Positions 19,958 to 29,020 of a stretch of 64,000 nucleotides of DNA are shown piece by piece. Source of the stretch: Sphingomonas sp. Mn802worker (lineage in GTDB: Bacteria; Pseudomonadota; Alphaproteobacteria; Sphingomonadales; Sphingomonadaceae). The DNA lies in the NCBI RefSeq assembly GCF_000382485.1, contig NZ_AORY01000014.1, positions 62,001 through 126,000 on the forward strand. Direction: 5' to 3'. The position numbers were made by a program, and so were the translations under genes. The notes beneath the pieces are model-generated. The model searched no databases. It saw only the letters and a list, made by a program, of their open reading frames with translations, and had not been told where the DNA came from. Numbering within the stretch: the first letter of the stretch is position 1; each line of letters starts with the position of its first letter.

Positions 19958-20752
19958 CTATGCGTCAGTCTTCCACGTCTTCTCGCGCAGGTTGAGGTGC
20001 GTCAGCCGACGGTGCGCGAGGCGGGGCCCGAGGAAGCGGTAGAAGTACCAGTCCTTCGCGCCATGCGGCGTGAAGTGGTAAAGCAGCCGCTCGACAAGCG
20101 TCCAGCGCACGCGTGTCCGATCGGAACGGCGCGGGGAGGGGACGCACCACATGTCGTAGGGGTAGACCGCATCGCCGCGTGCGAGCACGCGTTCCATGAT
20201 CTCGTGATCCATCAGCACATAGGGCCAGTGCGCGTGCGTGTAGCCTCCCGCCGCGACATAGGCCTCGGTGCGGAAGCACTGACCATAGCCGCCGGTGTGC
20301 GTCTGCTTCGGCCACAGCCGGCTGACACGCTGGTTGTGGCGACGCTTGGCGAGCGCGGCCGGGCCGTCGGCGGGATCGGTCACGTCGGTTGCCATCACCG
20401 CGACGACGCGCGTGCCGCCCTTAGCGAACGCCTGCGCCGCAGTGGCGAGATAGTGCGGGGGGTAGAAGGTGTCGGCGTCGGTGAAGGCGACGAACGGCGT
20501 CGCGATGTGCGGATTGGCGGTTTCCAGTGCGTGGATCTTGCCGGGCTGGTCCGTGAACAGGTGGATCACCTCGACATCATGCATCGCCGCCGCCGCGTCG
20601 CGCGCGATTTCGGCCGAGCCGTCGTCGGACGCATTGTCGACGAGGATCAGGCGGAAGGGCTTGAGTGTCTGCGCGTCGAGGCTGGCAAGCGTTGCGGCGA
20701 GGTAGTCGGTTTCGTTGTAGTAAGCGAGAACGACGGTCCATTCGGGCGCCAT
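19958..20752 (-). CDS. Glycosyltransferase family 2
   Basis: 264 residues from the ATG at 20752. It has a GT-A fold: 'WTVVLAYYNETDYLAATLAS', 'ILVDNASDDGS', then the DxD-type metal/nucleotide-sugar motif 'FVAFTDADTFYPP', and an acceptor-side 'MDHEIMERVLARGDAVYPY'. There is no transmembrane helix. It probably adds a sugar to a cell-surface glycan or lipid carrier; donor and acceptor are unknown. The TGATG junction with the upstream glycosyltransferase gene (1-base overlap) shows they form one operon. Confidence 0.85.
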   Translation of the reverse strand: MAPEWTVVLAYYNETDYLAATLASLDAQTLKPFRLILVDNASDDGSAEIARDAAAAMHDVEVIHLFTDQPGKIHALETANPHIATPFVAFTDADTFYPPHYLATAAQAFAKGGTRVVAVMATDVTDPADGPAALAKRRHNQRVSRLWPKQTHTGGYGQCFRTEAYVAAGGYTHAHWPYVLMDHEIMERVLARGDAVYPYDMWCVPSPRRSDRTRVRWTLVERLLYHFTPHGAKDWYFYRFLGPRLAHRRLTHLNLREKTWKTDA

Positions 20753-21816
20753 CACGCGTCTCCTCGCGCCAGCCGCAGCAGCGTCTGGCACGCGGGCTCG
20801 CTCGACCGCAGCCCATGCGTCGCCAGCGCGTGCGCGCGCGCCATCAGCCCCATTGCCGCCATTCGCGTCGGATCGGCGAGCAGTGCGGCGACCTCCCGTC
20901 GATAGTCGCGGTTGGTGACGCGCAGCCCGCAATTCGCCGGCAGCACGTCGGCGCTGATCCGGTCGGCGAAGGCGACCACCGGCCGGCCGCACGCCATCGC
21001 CTCGACGATCGCGCGCGGGAAATAATCGCGCCGCCCGGCGTGAAAGTAGAGCGCAGCCGAGCCGAGCAGCGCAGGTATCGCGGCATTCGGCACGTGGCCG
21101 AGCCAGTCGATTTCGGGATAGCGCTTGGCGAGCGCGTCCGCATCAGGTCCGCCGCCTGCGACCGCGACACGGTGCTCGACCGACAATGCGCCGACCTCGG
21201 AGAAGCTCTTCCACCGCGTCAACCGGCTGACCGCGATCACGTCGCGCCGCCGCTCGCCCATCACGGGGCGGAAGCGTTCGGTGTCGATCGACTTGGGCAG
21301 CCGCTCCATCCGCGCGTACGGGATCGCCGATCGCCACGGTACGCGCGGGCGGGCAAGCGCGCGTTCCTGCAACTCCGATTCGGTGAACACCATCGAGGCG
21401 TGCGGCACCAGCCGGCTCCAGTAATCGCCGCCGATGATGACCGCGAAGCGGCGCGCATCGGGCTTGAGCACGCGGTCGAACAGGCGATAGCCCGCGCCGC
21501 CGTTGCTGCCGATCACGACGAACAGGTCGGCCGTGTCGGCGCGCGCGGCGGCAACCATCGCGTCGCTGTAATGATCGCGCGACTTCGTGCCCCCGCCGTT
21601 TCGCGCGAACAGCCTGAGCGTGTAGGGTGCGCCCAGATCGGGCGTACAGCGCAGCACCGCGTCCTCGCGCGCCACACCCCATAACTCGACATCGGCTCCC
21701 AGCGCCGATAGGAGCGCGGGCATCCGGCGGTCGCGATTGTCCCAGCGCAGCCACTCCGCGGGATCGGCGACGCTGTGATACGTCGGGTAGGAAAGAACGA
21801 AGACGATGCGTGTCAT
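20752..21816 (-). CDS. Glycosyltransferase, GT-B fold (family 1/4 type)
   Basis: 354 residues from the ATG at 21816 (MTRIVFVLSYPTYHS); longer open sequence upstream is antisense to another gene. The C-terminal half has GT4 hallmarks: 'DVIAVSRLTRWKSF', 'VAVAGGGPDADAL', a 'WLGHVP' segment and the Glu-containing 'DYFPRAIVEAMACGRPVVAF' nucleotide-sugar site. Retaining sugar transfer to a surface polysaccharide or glycolipid is likely. First gene of a two-gene minus-strand operon; a plus-strand glycosyltransferase gene starts 51 bases away, so the region between holds divergent promoters. Confidence 0.85.
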   Translation of the reverse strand: MTRIVFVLSYPTYHSVADPAEWLRWDNRDRRMPALLSALGADVELWGVAREDAVLRCTPDLGAPYTLRLFARNGGGTKSRDHYSDAMVAAARADTADLFVVIGSNGGAGYRLFDRVLKPDARRFAVIIGGDYWSRLVPHASMVFTESELQERALARPRVPWRSAIPYARMERLPKSIDTERFRPVMGERRRDVIAVSRLTRWKSFSEVGALSVEHRVAVAGGGPDADALAKRYPEIDWLGHVPNAAIPALLGSAALYFHAGRRDYFPRAIVEAMACGRPVVAFADRISADVLPANCGLRVTNRDYRREVAALLADPTRMAAMGLMARAHALATHGLRSSEPACQTLLRLARGDA

Positions 21817-21867
21817 GTCAAGGCGCGGCGGATACCAGCACGCTTTCGCGCTGACTAGGATCATGGC

Positions 21868-22656
21868 GTGACGCCCGCAGTCCAGCCGTTTGGTGACGAT
21901 GGCCCGCGCATTTCGTGCCTGATGGTGACCGCCGACCGGATGGCGCTGGCCGAGCGATCGGTCGATTGCTTCCTGGCGCAGACCTATCCGAATCGCGAGC
22001 TGATCGTCGTTGACGACGGCGAGCAGGATTATGCGCCGATCCTGTCGCGCGTGCCCGCCAACCGGTTGATCCATCATCGCTTGGCCAAGGACCCCGCGAC
22101 CACGCTCGGCGCACTTCGCAACTTGTCGCTCGATCTCGCGCGTGGCGACCTGATCGCGCAATGGGACGACGACGACTGGTTCGATCCCGAGCGGCTGGCG
22201 CGGCAGATCGTCGTGCTCGGCGACCACGCGGCATGCTGGTGCCCGGTCGCGCTGATGCATCTCGCCGAGCCCGAGTGGCTGGAACGCCCGTACATCGGCT
22301 GGTTCCAGGGCGGGGTGCCGAGCACGATCCTGCACCGTCGCCGCGACGACATCCGCTACCCGCTGGAGCGCCGCGGCGAGGACAGCACCTACCGCGACGC
22401 GTGGCGGCGGCTGGGGTTCACGCTGCTCGACGAGGGCGAGGCGGCGCTGCTGATCCGCTGCTTTCACGGCGGCAATACATGGGAGCGAACGCATTTCGAG
22501 AAGCGGATCGCGCTCACCCCGCGCGACCGGATCGAATGGGGCGTGCGCCGCCTGCTCGGGCGAACGGAAGGTTATTCGCGCTTTCGCTTGACCGGGCGAC
22601 AGCAGGCATCGTTCGACGCCTTCTTCGCACACTCGCGCGCACTTGGGTTGTTCTGA
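21868..22656 (+). CDS. Glycosyltransferase family 2
   Basis: 262 residues. The GTG start at 21868 is the only one giving a full domain, because the ATG at 21863 runs into a stop. GT-A motifs are 'ISCLMVTADRMALAERSVDC', 'ELIVVDDGEQDYAPI' and the metal site 'AQWDDDDWFDPERLARQI'. It is predicted soluble and acts on an unknown acceptor. Its stop overlaps the start of the next gene, a polytopic membrane protein, by one base (TGATG), so the pair is probably cotranslated. Confidence 0.85.
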   Translation: MTPAVQPFGDDGPRISCLMVTADRMALAERSVDCFLAQTYPNRELIVVDDGEQDYAPILSRVPANRLIHHRLAKDPATTLGALRNLSLDLARGDLIAQWDDDDWFDPERLARQIVVLGDHAACWCPVALMHLAEPEWLERPYIGWFQGGVPSTILHRRRDDIRYPLERRGEDSTYRDAWRRLGFTLLDEGEAALLIRCFHGGNTWERTHFEKRIALTPRDRIEWGVRRLLGRTEGYSRFRLTGRQQASFDAFFAHSRALGLF

Positions 22657-23639
22657 TGACGCTGATCGAGCGTGTGCGGTCATGGGCGGGAACGGAGGAT
22701 GCAAAGCGCGTCGCGATCGCGCTGCGTGTGCTGTTCTTCGCCGCCATGTTCACCTGGCTCGTGCTCAAGGTACGCGCGATCGGCTGGCGGCAGGTGGCCA
22801 CGTCGCTGCCGACCAACCCGCTGTTCTACCTCCTGTTCTTCGTCAATTTTCTGATCCTGCCAGCATCAGAGACGGTGATCTACCGCATCGTCTTCCGCCG
22901 GGCGCTGCCGCGCGCGTTCCCGGTGCTGATCCGCAAGCGCGTCTACAACAGCACGCTGGTCGGTTATTCGGGCGAGCTGATGTTCGCGATCTGGCTCAAG
23001 CGCAGCTTCGGGCTCAAGACCAAGCGCATTCTGGTGGCGTTGAAGGACAATGCGATCCTGTCGGCGGTGTCGTCGGGTCTCGTCACGTCCGTGCTGCTGG
23101 TGCTGTTCGCCGCAACGGGCAATGCGCGGCGGATCATCGACTGGCTTCACCCCGGACCCGCGCTGATCGTCGCTGGCATCCTCGCCGCAGTGTTCGTGCT
23201 GCCGGTGCTCTACCGCCTGCGCCGTCACCTGATCGCGCTGACGGGAGGGCAGGCCGTCAGCGTGCTCGGCATCCACGTCTCGCGCACCTCGCTCGTCGTG
23301 CTGTTGCAGGCGGCGCAATGGGCGGTGGTGCTGCCGCAGGAGCGCTGGGACACGTGGCTCGTCTTCCTGACCGCGCAGATGGTGATCTCGCGCCTGCCGA
23401 TCATCCCCAACCGCGACCTCCTGTTTCTGAGCGCCGGGCTGGAGATGAGCAACACGATCGCGGGGCCGCGCGCGGCGATGGCGGGGCTGCTGCTCGCGGG
23501 CGGCGCGCTGACGCAGGCGATGAACCTCGGCTTCTTCATCGTCACCTCGTTCATCGCGCAGCCGCCGAAGCTCGACGCGCGCGAGATGGAGGAGGTGGAC
23601 GACGCCGACGAGGAAGCGCTGATCGCCGGTACCGCCTGA
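22656..23639 (+). CDS. Polytopic inner-membrane protein, possibly flippase/LPG-synthase-TM-like
   Basis: 327 residues with seven or eight predicted transmembrane helices and a charged C-terminal tail (about residues 308-327, rich in Asp and Glu). Overall helix layout and 'VGYSGELMFAIWLKRSFGLK' recall the lysylphosphatidylglycerol synthase transmembrane family (UPF0104-like), members of which sit with glycosyltransferases. The match is by pattern only and no catalytic motif was identified. It could translocate or present the lipid product of the neighbouring glycosyltransferases. It ends 3 bases from the stop of the convergent NodT gene. Confidence 0.55.
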   Translation: MTLIERVRSWAGTEDAKRVAIALRVLFFAAMFTWLVLKVRAIGWRQVATSLPTNPLFYLLFFVNFLILPASETVIYRIVFRRALPRAFPVLIRKRVYNSTLVGYSGELMFAIWLKRSFGLKTKRILVALKDNAILSAVSSGLVTSVLLVLFAATGNARRIIDWLHPGPALIVAGILAAVFVLPVLYRLRRHLIALTGGQAVSVLGIHVSRTSLVVLLQAAQWAVVLPQERWDTWLVFLTAQMVISRLPIIPNRDLLFLSAGLEMSNTIAGPRAAMAGLLLAGGALTQAMNLGFFIVTSFIAQPPKLDAREMEEVDDADEEALIAGTA

Positions 23640-23642
23640 GCG

Positions 23643-25034
23643 CTACCGCCCCGTCGCGTCGATCTCCGCGCGCGACCAGCCGCCGCCCATCGCCTGATAC
23701 AAAGCGACGAAGTTGGTCAGACGGTCGGCCTGCGCCTGCGTCAGCGCGAGTTGCGCGGTCAAAAGGCTGCGCTGCGCATCGAGCTGCTCGATATAGGCCG
23801 AATAGCCCGCACGGTAGCGGTTGGTCGCATTCTCCAGCGCCCCGCGCGCCGCGTTCGCCTGATCGGCCAGGTCCTGCGCCTGCTGCGCGATGCGGGCATA
23901 GCCTGCCAGCGCGTCATCGACCTCGCGGAACGCGGTCAGCGCGGTGCGGCGATACGCGAATGCGGCCTGATCGCGCCGCGCCACCGCGCCGCGTTCCTGC
24001 GCGCGCAACCGCCCGCCGTCGAAGATCGGCGACAGGATGCTCGCCCCCAGCGAGAACACGCCGACCGGGTTCGCCAGCGCGGTCGACAGCACCACGCCCA
24101 CAGAGCCGGTGAGCGCCAGGTTCGGCAGCATCGCCGCGCGCTGGCTGTCGAGCGAACGGTCGGCCGCGACCAACGTCTGCTCGGCCTGGAAAAGGTCGGG
24201 GCGGCGGCGCAGCAGGTCGGCTGGCAATCCGGCAGGAATTGGCGGCAGCTGCAATCGCTCGAGCGACAGCCCGCGCGCGATGCTGCGCGGCGCATCGCCG
24301 GTCAGCAGCGACAGCGCATTCTCCTGCCGGCTGATCGCGAGCTGCGCCTGCGGCACCAGTTGCGCGGTCGCGGCGTACTCCGCCTGCGCCTGCCGCAGTT
24401 CGAGCCGCGACGAGTAGCCGGTCTCGAACCGCCGCCGCGCGATGCGCAGCGCGTCGTTGCGTGCGGCCAGCGTCCCGCGTGCGATCTCCAATCGTTGGTC
24501 GAGCGCGCGGAGCGTGACGTAGCCCGTCGCCGTGCTCGCCGCGACCGCCAGCCGCACCGTGTCGCGTGCCCCCTCGCTCGCCAGCAATTGCGCGCGTGCG
24601 GCGCGGCTCGCCTGTTTCAGCCGCCCGAACAGGTCGAGGTCGAAGCTGGCGGTGATCGCGGGCTGTGCGCCCAGCGCGCGGCTGGGCGTGCCGAACGGGC
24701 TGAGCGTCTGGCCTTGCGTTTCGGGCACCTGTCCACCGATCGAGGGCAGCAGCTGCGCCCGCGCCAGCGCTTCCGCCGCACGCGCTTCTTCAACGCGTTT
24801 GGCGGCGACCGCGATGTCGAGGTTGTTGGCGAGCGCGCGCTCGACCAGCGCAGTCAGTTGCGCGTCGCCGAAGCTGGTCCACCAGGCTTGCGCGATCGGT
24901 TGCCCCGGCGGCGTCTGCGTCCGCCACGCCGGCGGCGGCACCACCGCGGCCGCGGCGGGCGCCTCGGCGCGCTTGCCCGGCAAGGTGCACCCCGCGAGCA
25001 GGAGCGCGGCGAACAGGGGAGCCGTGCGCGTCAT
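23643..25034 (-). CDS. Efflux outer-membrane lipoprotein, NodT family (TolC-like)
   Basis: 463 residues. The lipobox is LLLAGC (Cys16). The protein has two outer-membrane efflux (OEP) repeats rich in Ala, Gln and Arg helices: 'AWWTSFGDAQLTALVERALA', 'FDLDLFGRLKQASRAA', 'RRPDLFQAEQTLVAADRS'. It forms the trimeric outer-membrane channel of a tripartite pump. It is the last gene of an operon with the MFS pump and HlyD adaptor genes, joined by 4-base overlaps at both junctions, so the operon encodes a whole export machine. Confidence 0.93.
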   Translation of the reverse strand: MTRTAPLFAALLLAGCTLPGKRAEAPAAAAVVPPPAWRTQTPPGQPIAQAWWTSFGDAQLTALVERALANNLDIAVAAKRVEEARAAEALARAQLLPSIGGQVPETQGQTLSPFGTPSRALGAQPAITASFDLDLFGRLKQASRAARAQLLASEGARDTVRLAVAASTATGYVTLRALDQRLEIARGTLAARNDALRIARRRFETGYSSRLELRQAQAEYAATAQLVPQAQLAISRQENALSLLTGDAPRSIARGLSLERLQLPPIPAGLPADLLRRRPDLFQAEQTLVAADRSLDSQRAAMLPNLALTGSVGVVLSTALANPVGVFSLGASILSPIFDGGRLRAQERGAVARRDQAAFAYRRTALTAFREVDDALAGYARIAQQAQDLADQANAARGALENATNRYRAGYSAYIEQLDAQRSLLTAQLALTQAQADRLTNFVALYQAMGGGWSRAEIDATGR

Positions 25035-26209
25035 TGCACCGCCGGCGCGCCGTTCAGGTCGACGCGCGCCTGCACCGACATGCCCGGGCGCAGCCGCTGC
25101 GCGAGTGGCTGACCGGAATCGATGCGGATGCGCACCGCGATCCGCTGCGGCACCTTGGTGAAGTTACCGGTTGCATTGTCCGATTTCAGCACCGCGAACT
25201 CGCTGCCCGCGGCGGGTGAGATACGCTCAACATGACCGCGGATGCGCGCGTTGTTGAGCGCGTCGACGGTGAAGCTCGCCGGCTGTCCGACAGCGATCCG
25301 CGCGGTTTGCGCTTCCTTGAAGTTGGCGATCACCCACACTTCGGGCGGCACGAGGAACATCAGCTGCGATCCCGCCGTCACGTACTGGCCGACGCGAACG
25401 CCGACCTCGGACAGCCGCCCACGCTCGGGCGCGCGGATCAGCGTGTTGGCGAGGTCGATGCGGGCGAGCCGCAACTGCGCTTCCGCGCCCGATACGCCCG
25501 CCTGCTGCCCGCCGCGGCCGACCTCGACCGTGCGGATGTCTTGGCTCGCGATCTCGCGCGCGGCCTGCGCCTGCCGCACGCCCGCCTGCGCCTGCCGCAG
25601 CGCGGCGAGCGTCTGGTCGCGTTCGCGTAGCGACACCGACCCGTCCTTCACCAGATCGTTGACGCGCGCCATATCGGCCTGCGCGCGCATCAACTGCGCC
25701 TGCGCATTCTCGACCGCCGCCTCCTGCGCGCCGAAACTCGCCTGCCGGCTCGCGGCCTGCTGGCGCGAGTTGGCGAGCGTCGCCTGTGCCGCCTCGACCT
25801 GCGACGCCGCTGCCTCGACGCGCTGTGCGTAGATGCGGCGGTCGATCTCGACCAATGGCTGCCCTTGCTCGACATTGGCGAAGTCACGCACCAGCACGCG
25901 CGTGACATAGCCCGATACCTGCGGGCTGATCACGGTCACGCGCCCGCGGACATAGGCGTTGTCGGTCGACTGGTCGTCGGGGTTGAACGGCCAGATCCGC
26001 CAAGCCGCCAGCACTGCGGCGAGTCCGGCGAGCGCCAGTACGACGATCAGCACGACCGAGCCCGCCTTCAGCTGCGGCGGACGCCAGCCCGACCCTTGCG
26101 GTGTGGCGGATGCGGGGACCGCACCATCGGCCGGCGTGCCGCCTTGCTCGGCGATCTTTTCCTCCGTCATCGGTGTCGGAGAAACGTTGGGGGAACGCGG
26201 GTCGGTCAT
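25031..26209 (-). CDS. HlyD/EmrA family membrane fusion protein
   Basis: 392 residues. A cytoplasmic N-terminus of ~48 residues leads into one transmembrane helix (about 50-72). The adaptor core follows: 'STDNAYVRGRVTVISPQVSG' (the EmrA signature), a long coiled-coil hairpin of Ala/Gln/Arg heptads (about 130-225), then lipoyl and beta-barrel segments with 'ANTLIRAPERGRLSEVGVRV' and 'VIANFKEAQTARIAVGQPA'. It bridges the inner-membrane MFS pump to the outer-membrane channel. Overlaps of 4 bases with both neighbours show tight coupling. Confidence 0.93.
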   Translation of the reverse strand: MTDPRSPNVSPTPMTEEKIAEQGGTPADGAVPASATPQGSGWRPPQLKAGSVVLIVVLALAGLAAVLAAWRIWPFNPDDQSTDNAYVRGRVTVISPQVSGYVTRVLVRDFANVEQGQPLVEIDRRIYAQRVEAAASQVEAAQATLANSRQQAASRQASFGAQEAAVENAQAQLMRAQADMARVNDLVKDGSVSLRERDQTLAALRQAQAGVRQAQAAREIASQDIRTVEVGRGGQQAGVSGAEAQLRLARIDLANTLIRAPERGRLSEVGVRVGQYVTAGSQLMFLVPPEVWVIANFKEAQTARIAVGQPASFTVDALNNARIRGHVERISPAAGSEFAVLKSDNATGNFTKVPQRIAVRIRIDSGQPLAQRLRPGMSVQARVDLNGAPAVQ

Positions 26210-27858
26210 GCGGCAACTCCGCGACGCGCGCGGATCGCACGCCGCACCAGCAGGAAAAGAAGGTAGAGGAAGGTCAGCGCAGCGAGCACCGCGACCAGCC
26301 GGAACACGTCGTTATAGGCGAGCACATTGGCCTCGCGCGTGGCCGATTGCGACAGCAGCGCCGCGCCCTCCGCGCTGCGCAGGCTTGGGTCGCCGACGAC
26401 GCGACCGACCCCGGCGGCGCCCGCCTGGATGCGCTGCGTGACGATCGGGTCGGTCACGTCGACACCCTGCACCAGCGCAGCGCTGTTCGCCTTCTCGCGC
26501 ACCACCTGGTACGTGCCGAGCAGCGCGGCACCGCCCAACCCACCCATCGAATTGATGATCCCGAACAATGCGATGAAGCTGATGATGTGCCCGCTGCCCG
26601 CCGCCAGCGCACGCGTCATTCCGAACAGCAAAGCGGGGCCGAGGAAGAACGCGCCGGCGAAGGCGATCACCGCTTGCGTCGCGTACAATTGCGGGGCGCG
26701 CGTCAGGCTGGTCGAATGCGAGTCGATGAAGGCGGCGACCGCGACCAGCCCGACCGCGAGCATGATCGGATGCGCCAACTTCTCGATGTTGAGCGTCACT
26801 GCGCTCGCCGCGACGCCCGCGACCGTCGCCAGCGTCAGGATCAGGAAGAACGGCACGAGCTGGTCGTTGTTCTGCCCCAGCACGGTCAACAGTCCAACCG
26901 CGCCGGTGGTCTGCTCCGCCAGCACGATCCGCGCCATAATCGTGACGATCGCAAAGCGCAGGATGTCCGCGCTCGCCAGCCAGCGCGTGTTGAGCAGCGG
27001 ATTGGCGCGCCCGCTCTCGATCAGCAACGCGGCGGCGAGCATCGGGATCGCGACGATCATCGCCCAACCGATCCAGCTCGCCTGTGTCCACCATTCGATC
27101 CGCCCCAGCCCCAGCACCGCGGCGAACAGCGCCATCGAGCCTGCGAACAGCACGAAGGTGACGAAATCGAGTGGCTCGAACGCCTTGACGCGGTTGGTCG
27201 GCGGCAGCCTGAGCGCGATCACCGCGGCCAAGCTCATCGCCGCGAGCCCGAGCTCGAACAGGTAGAGCGTCCGCCACTGGCTCATCGCCAGCAGGTCGGG
27301 CGAGAACAGCCGCGCCATCGGCGTCGCGCATTGCGGCACGCCGATGCCCACCACCACCGCGCGCAGCCGCCACTTCGCCGGAAACCCCTGCATCAGATAA
27401 TAGAGCGCCAGGCTGCTGATCGGTGCGCCCGCCATGCCGCCCGCCGCGCGCACCAGGATCGCCGAGCTGAAATCGCGCACGAACAGATGCGCGAAGGTGA
27501 CGATGACATAGACCGCGAGAAAAATGATCGCGAAGGGGCGGAGCCCGAACTCCTGCCGGAACTTGATCATCAGCAGGTTGATGCTGACGTTGGTCATTAC
27601 GTACACCGTCGGCAACCACGCGATCTCGGCCGGATCGAGCCCGAGCGCGCCCTGCAACGTCGTCGTATTGGCGGTGATCAGCGCATTGCCGAACCCCGCG
27701 GTCAGCCCCAGCAGCACGCCGATCAGTGCATAGGCGATGCGGCGGCGTGCGGGATGCTCGGGCGATCCGGGCGAGCCCGGCAACGCCGGCAGTTCGTGCT
27801 GCGCGAACGTCCATTGTTCTTCACGAAGGAAGTCGCGCACGCGCGCCATCACCGCCAT
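26206..27858 (-). CDS. EmrB-like MFS multidrug exporter (DHA2 type)
   Basis: 550 residues with about fourteen transmembrane helices, as in the DHA2/EmrB family of proton antiporters. Seen are the family's 'TANTTTLQGALGLDPAEIAW' first-helix region, an 'RAAGGMAGAPIS' segment and a C-terminal loop before the last helix ('SATREANVLAYNDVFRLV') that is typical of EmrB-like pumps. It exports hydrophobic drugs or similar compounds from the cytoplasm. First gene of the three-gene efflux operon. No regulator gene lies next to it, so control is probably by a distant regulator or constitutive. Confidence 0.88.
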   Translation of the reverse strand: MAVMARVRDFLREEQWTFAQHELPALPGSPGSPEHPARRRIAYALIGVLLGLTAGFGNALITANTTTLQGALGLDPAEIAWLPTVYVMTNVSINLLMIKFRQEFGLRPFAIIFLAVYVIVTFAHLFVRDFSSAILVRAAGGMAGAPISSLALYYLMQGFPAKWRLRAVVVGIGVPQCATPMARLFSPDLLAMSQWRTLYLFELGLAAMSLAAVIALRLPPTNRVKAFEPLDFVTFVLFAGSMALFAAVLGLGRIEWWTQASWIGWAMIVAIPMLAAALLIESGRANPLLNTRWLASADILRFAIVTIMARIVLAEQTTGAVGLLTVLGQNNDQLVPFFLILTLATVAGVAASAVTLNIEKLAHPIMLAVGLVAVAAFIDSHSTSLTRAPQLYATQAVIAFAGAFFLGPALLFGMTRALAAGSGHIISFIALFGIINSMGGLGGAALLGTYQVVREKANSAALVQGVDVTDPIVTQRIQAGAAGVGRVVGDPSLRSAEGAALLSQSATREANVLAYNDVFRLVAVLAALTFLYLLFLLVRRAIRARRGVAA

Positions 27859-28015
27859 GTTGCCGCTCTATGGCCGTTTCGCGACCAAGCGCAACGACCC
27901 ATAAAGGGCGCGGCGGCACGTCTTGGCTGCGCCGCCACGGACTTGCCGGCCGCGGTACGTCAGATCGGCTGCGCAAGCGGGGCGGGGGTGACGCATGTTC
28001 GATCCTGCGGTATGA

Positions 28016-28032
28016 CGTTGCGAAACGCAACG
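28016..28032 (+). promoter_or_regulatory. Perfect palindrome directly upstream of the aldolase ribosome binding site
   Basis: CGTTGCG-AAA-CGCAACG is a perfect 7-bp inverted repeat (28016-28022 and 28026-28032) ending at the first base of the SD (GGAGAGG) of the class II aldolase gene. It could be a repressor operator or an RNA hairpin that limits ribosome access. The rest of the 188-base intergenic stretch (27859-28046) shows no gene. Confidence 0.4.
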
Positions 28033-28046
28033 GAGAGGATCACGTC

Positions 28047-28823
28047 ATGGCAACGCTGGCGACCGTCGACCATCAGGAGGCACAATATGCGCCGGGTGAG
28101 TGGGAGGCTCGGGTTGACCTCGCCGCCGCCTATCGGCTGGTCGCGCTATACGGCTGGGACGATCTGATCTTCACGCATCTGTCGGCGCGCGTGCCCGGAC
28201 CCGAGCACCATTTTCTGATCAATCCGTACGACATGATGTTCGAGGAGATCACCGCCTCGTCGCTGGTTAAGATCGACGTCGAGGGCAATCCGGTCGGCCC
28301 CGCCACGCATCCCGTCAATCCGGCGGGTTTCACGATCCACTCCGCGATCCACATGGCGCGCGAGGATGCGGCGGCGGTGATGCACCTCCACACGCCGCAC
28401 GGACAGGCGGTGTCGGCGATGGAGTTCGGCCTCCTGCCGCACACGCAGACCGCGATGATCGCGAGCCACGACGTCGCCTATCACGACTATGAAGGCATCG
28501 CGACCGACCTCGACGAGCGCGAGCGGCTGGTCGCCGACATCGGCACCAAGAACGCGATGATCCTGCGCAACCACGGCACGCTGGCGGTCGGCGACACGGT
28601 CGCCTCTTGCTTCCTCAGGCTCTACTTCCTCGAACGCGCGTGCGAGGCGCAGGTCATGATGTTGTCGGCGGGCCGCGAGCACCTCAACAATCCGCCGCAG
28701 GGTGTCGAGCACAAGGTCGCGGGACAGTCCAACCCCAAGGGCATGGGCGGCCTAGCGCAGAAGCTCGCCTGGCCCGCGCTGCTGCGCAAGCTCGACCGGA
28801 TCGATCCGAGCTTCCGCCACTGA
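28047..28823 (+). CDS. Class II aldolase/adducin family protein
   Basis: 258 residues. It matches the AraD/FucA-type fold: 'LYGWDDLIFTHLSARVPG', 'FLINPYDMMFEEITASSLVK', the metal-binding pair in 'VMHLHTPHG' and the third His in 'ILRNHGTLAVGDTV'. Family members cleave or epimerise sugar phosphates through a zinc-bound enediolate, but many alphaproteobacterial homologues of this length have no assigned substrate. The ATG at 28047 has a good SD (GGAGAGG). The frame is open upstream but that extension is non-conserved. A bidirectional terminator follows about 140 bases later. Confidence 0.88.
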   Translation: MATLATVDHQEAQYAPGEWEARVDLAAAYRLVALYGWDDLIFTHLSARVPGPEHHFLINPYDMMFEEITASSLVKIDVEGNPVGPATHPVNPAGFTIHSAIHMAREDAAAVMHLHTPHGQAVSAMEFGLLPHTQTAMIASHDVAYHDYEGIATDLDERERLVADIGTKNAMILRNHGTLAVGDTVASCFLRLYFLERACEAQVMMLSAGREHLNNPPQGVEHKVAGQSNPKGMGGLAQKLAWPALLRKLDRIDPSFRH

Positions 28824-28962
28824 GCAGCGGCTGGCGGCTGCTCGTTCCGCGCCGTCGTTGCCACGGCGTTGAGCCCGCTATCTCGTCAGATGGTAGGAGG
28901 CGCGATCACGGGTCAAGCTGGGGATGACCAGCGCTGACAAGACCAGCGATAGCATCAACGAG

Positions 28963-28995
28963 AAAGGCCCCCGGCATCGCTGCCGGGGGCCTTTT
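28963..28995. terminator. Bidirectional intrinsic terminator (aldolase / pnp)
   Basis: A 14-bp perfect stem (28963-28976 with 28981-28994; AAAGGCCCCCGGCA) with loop TCGC. The plus strand ends in TTTT and the minus strand in TTT, so it can end both the aldolase transcript and the pnp transcript, whose stop codon is 26 bases away. The interval 28824-28962 shows no gene. Confidence 0.88.
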
Positions 28996-29020
28996 CCATG
29001 TTATCGCTGACGGCTGACGC

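Noticed and set aside
26101..28167. 688-codon plus-strand open frame opposite the MFS pump gene
   Set aside because: His/Arg/Gln-rich antisense frame; only its last part (from 28047) is real, and that belongs to the class II aldolase gene.
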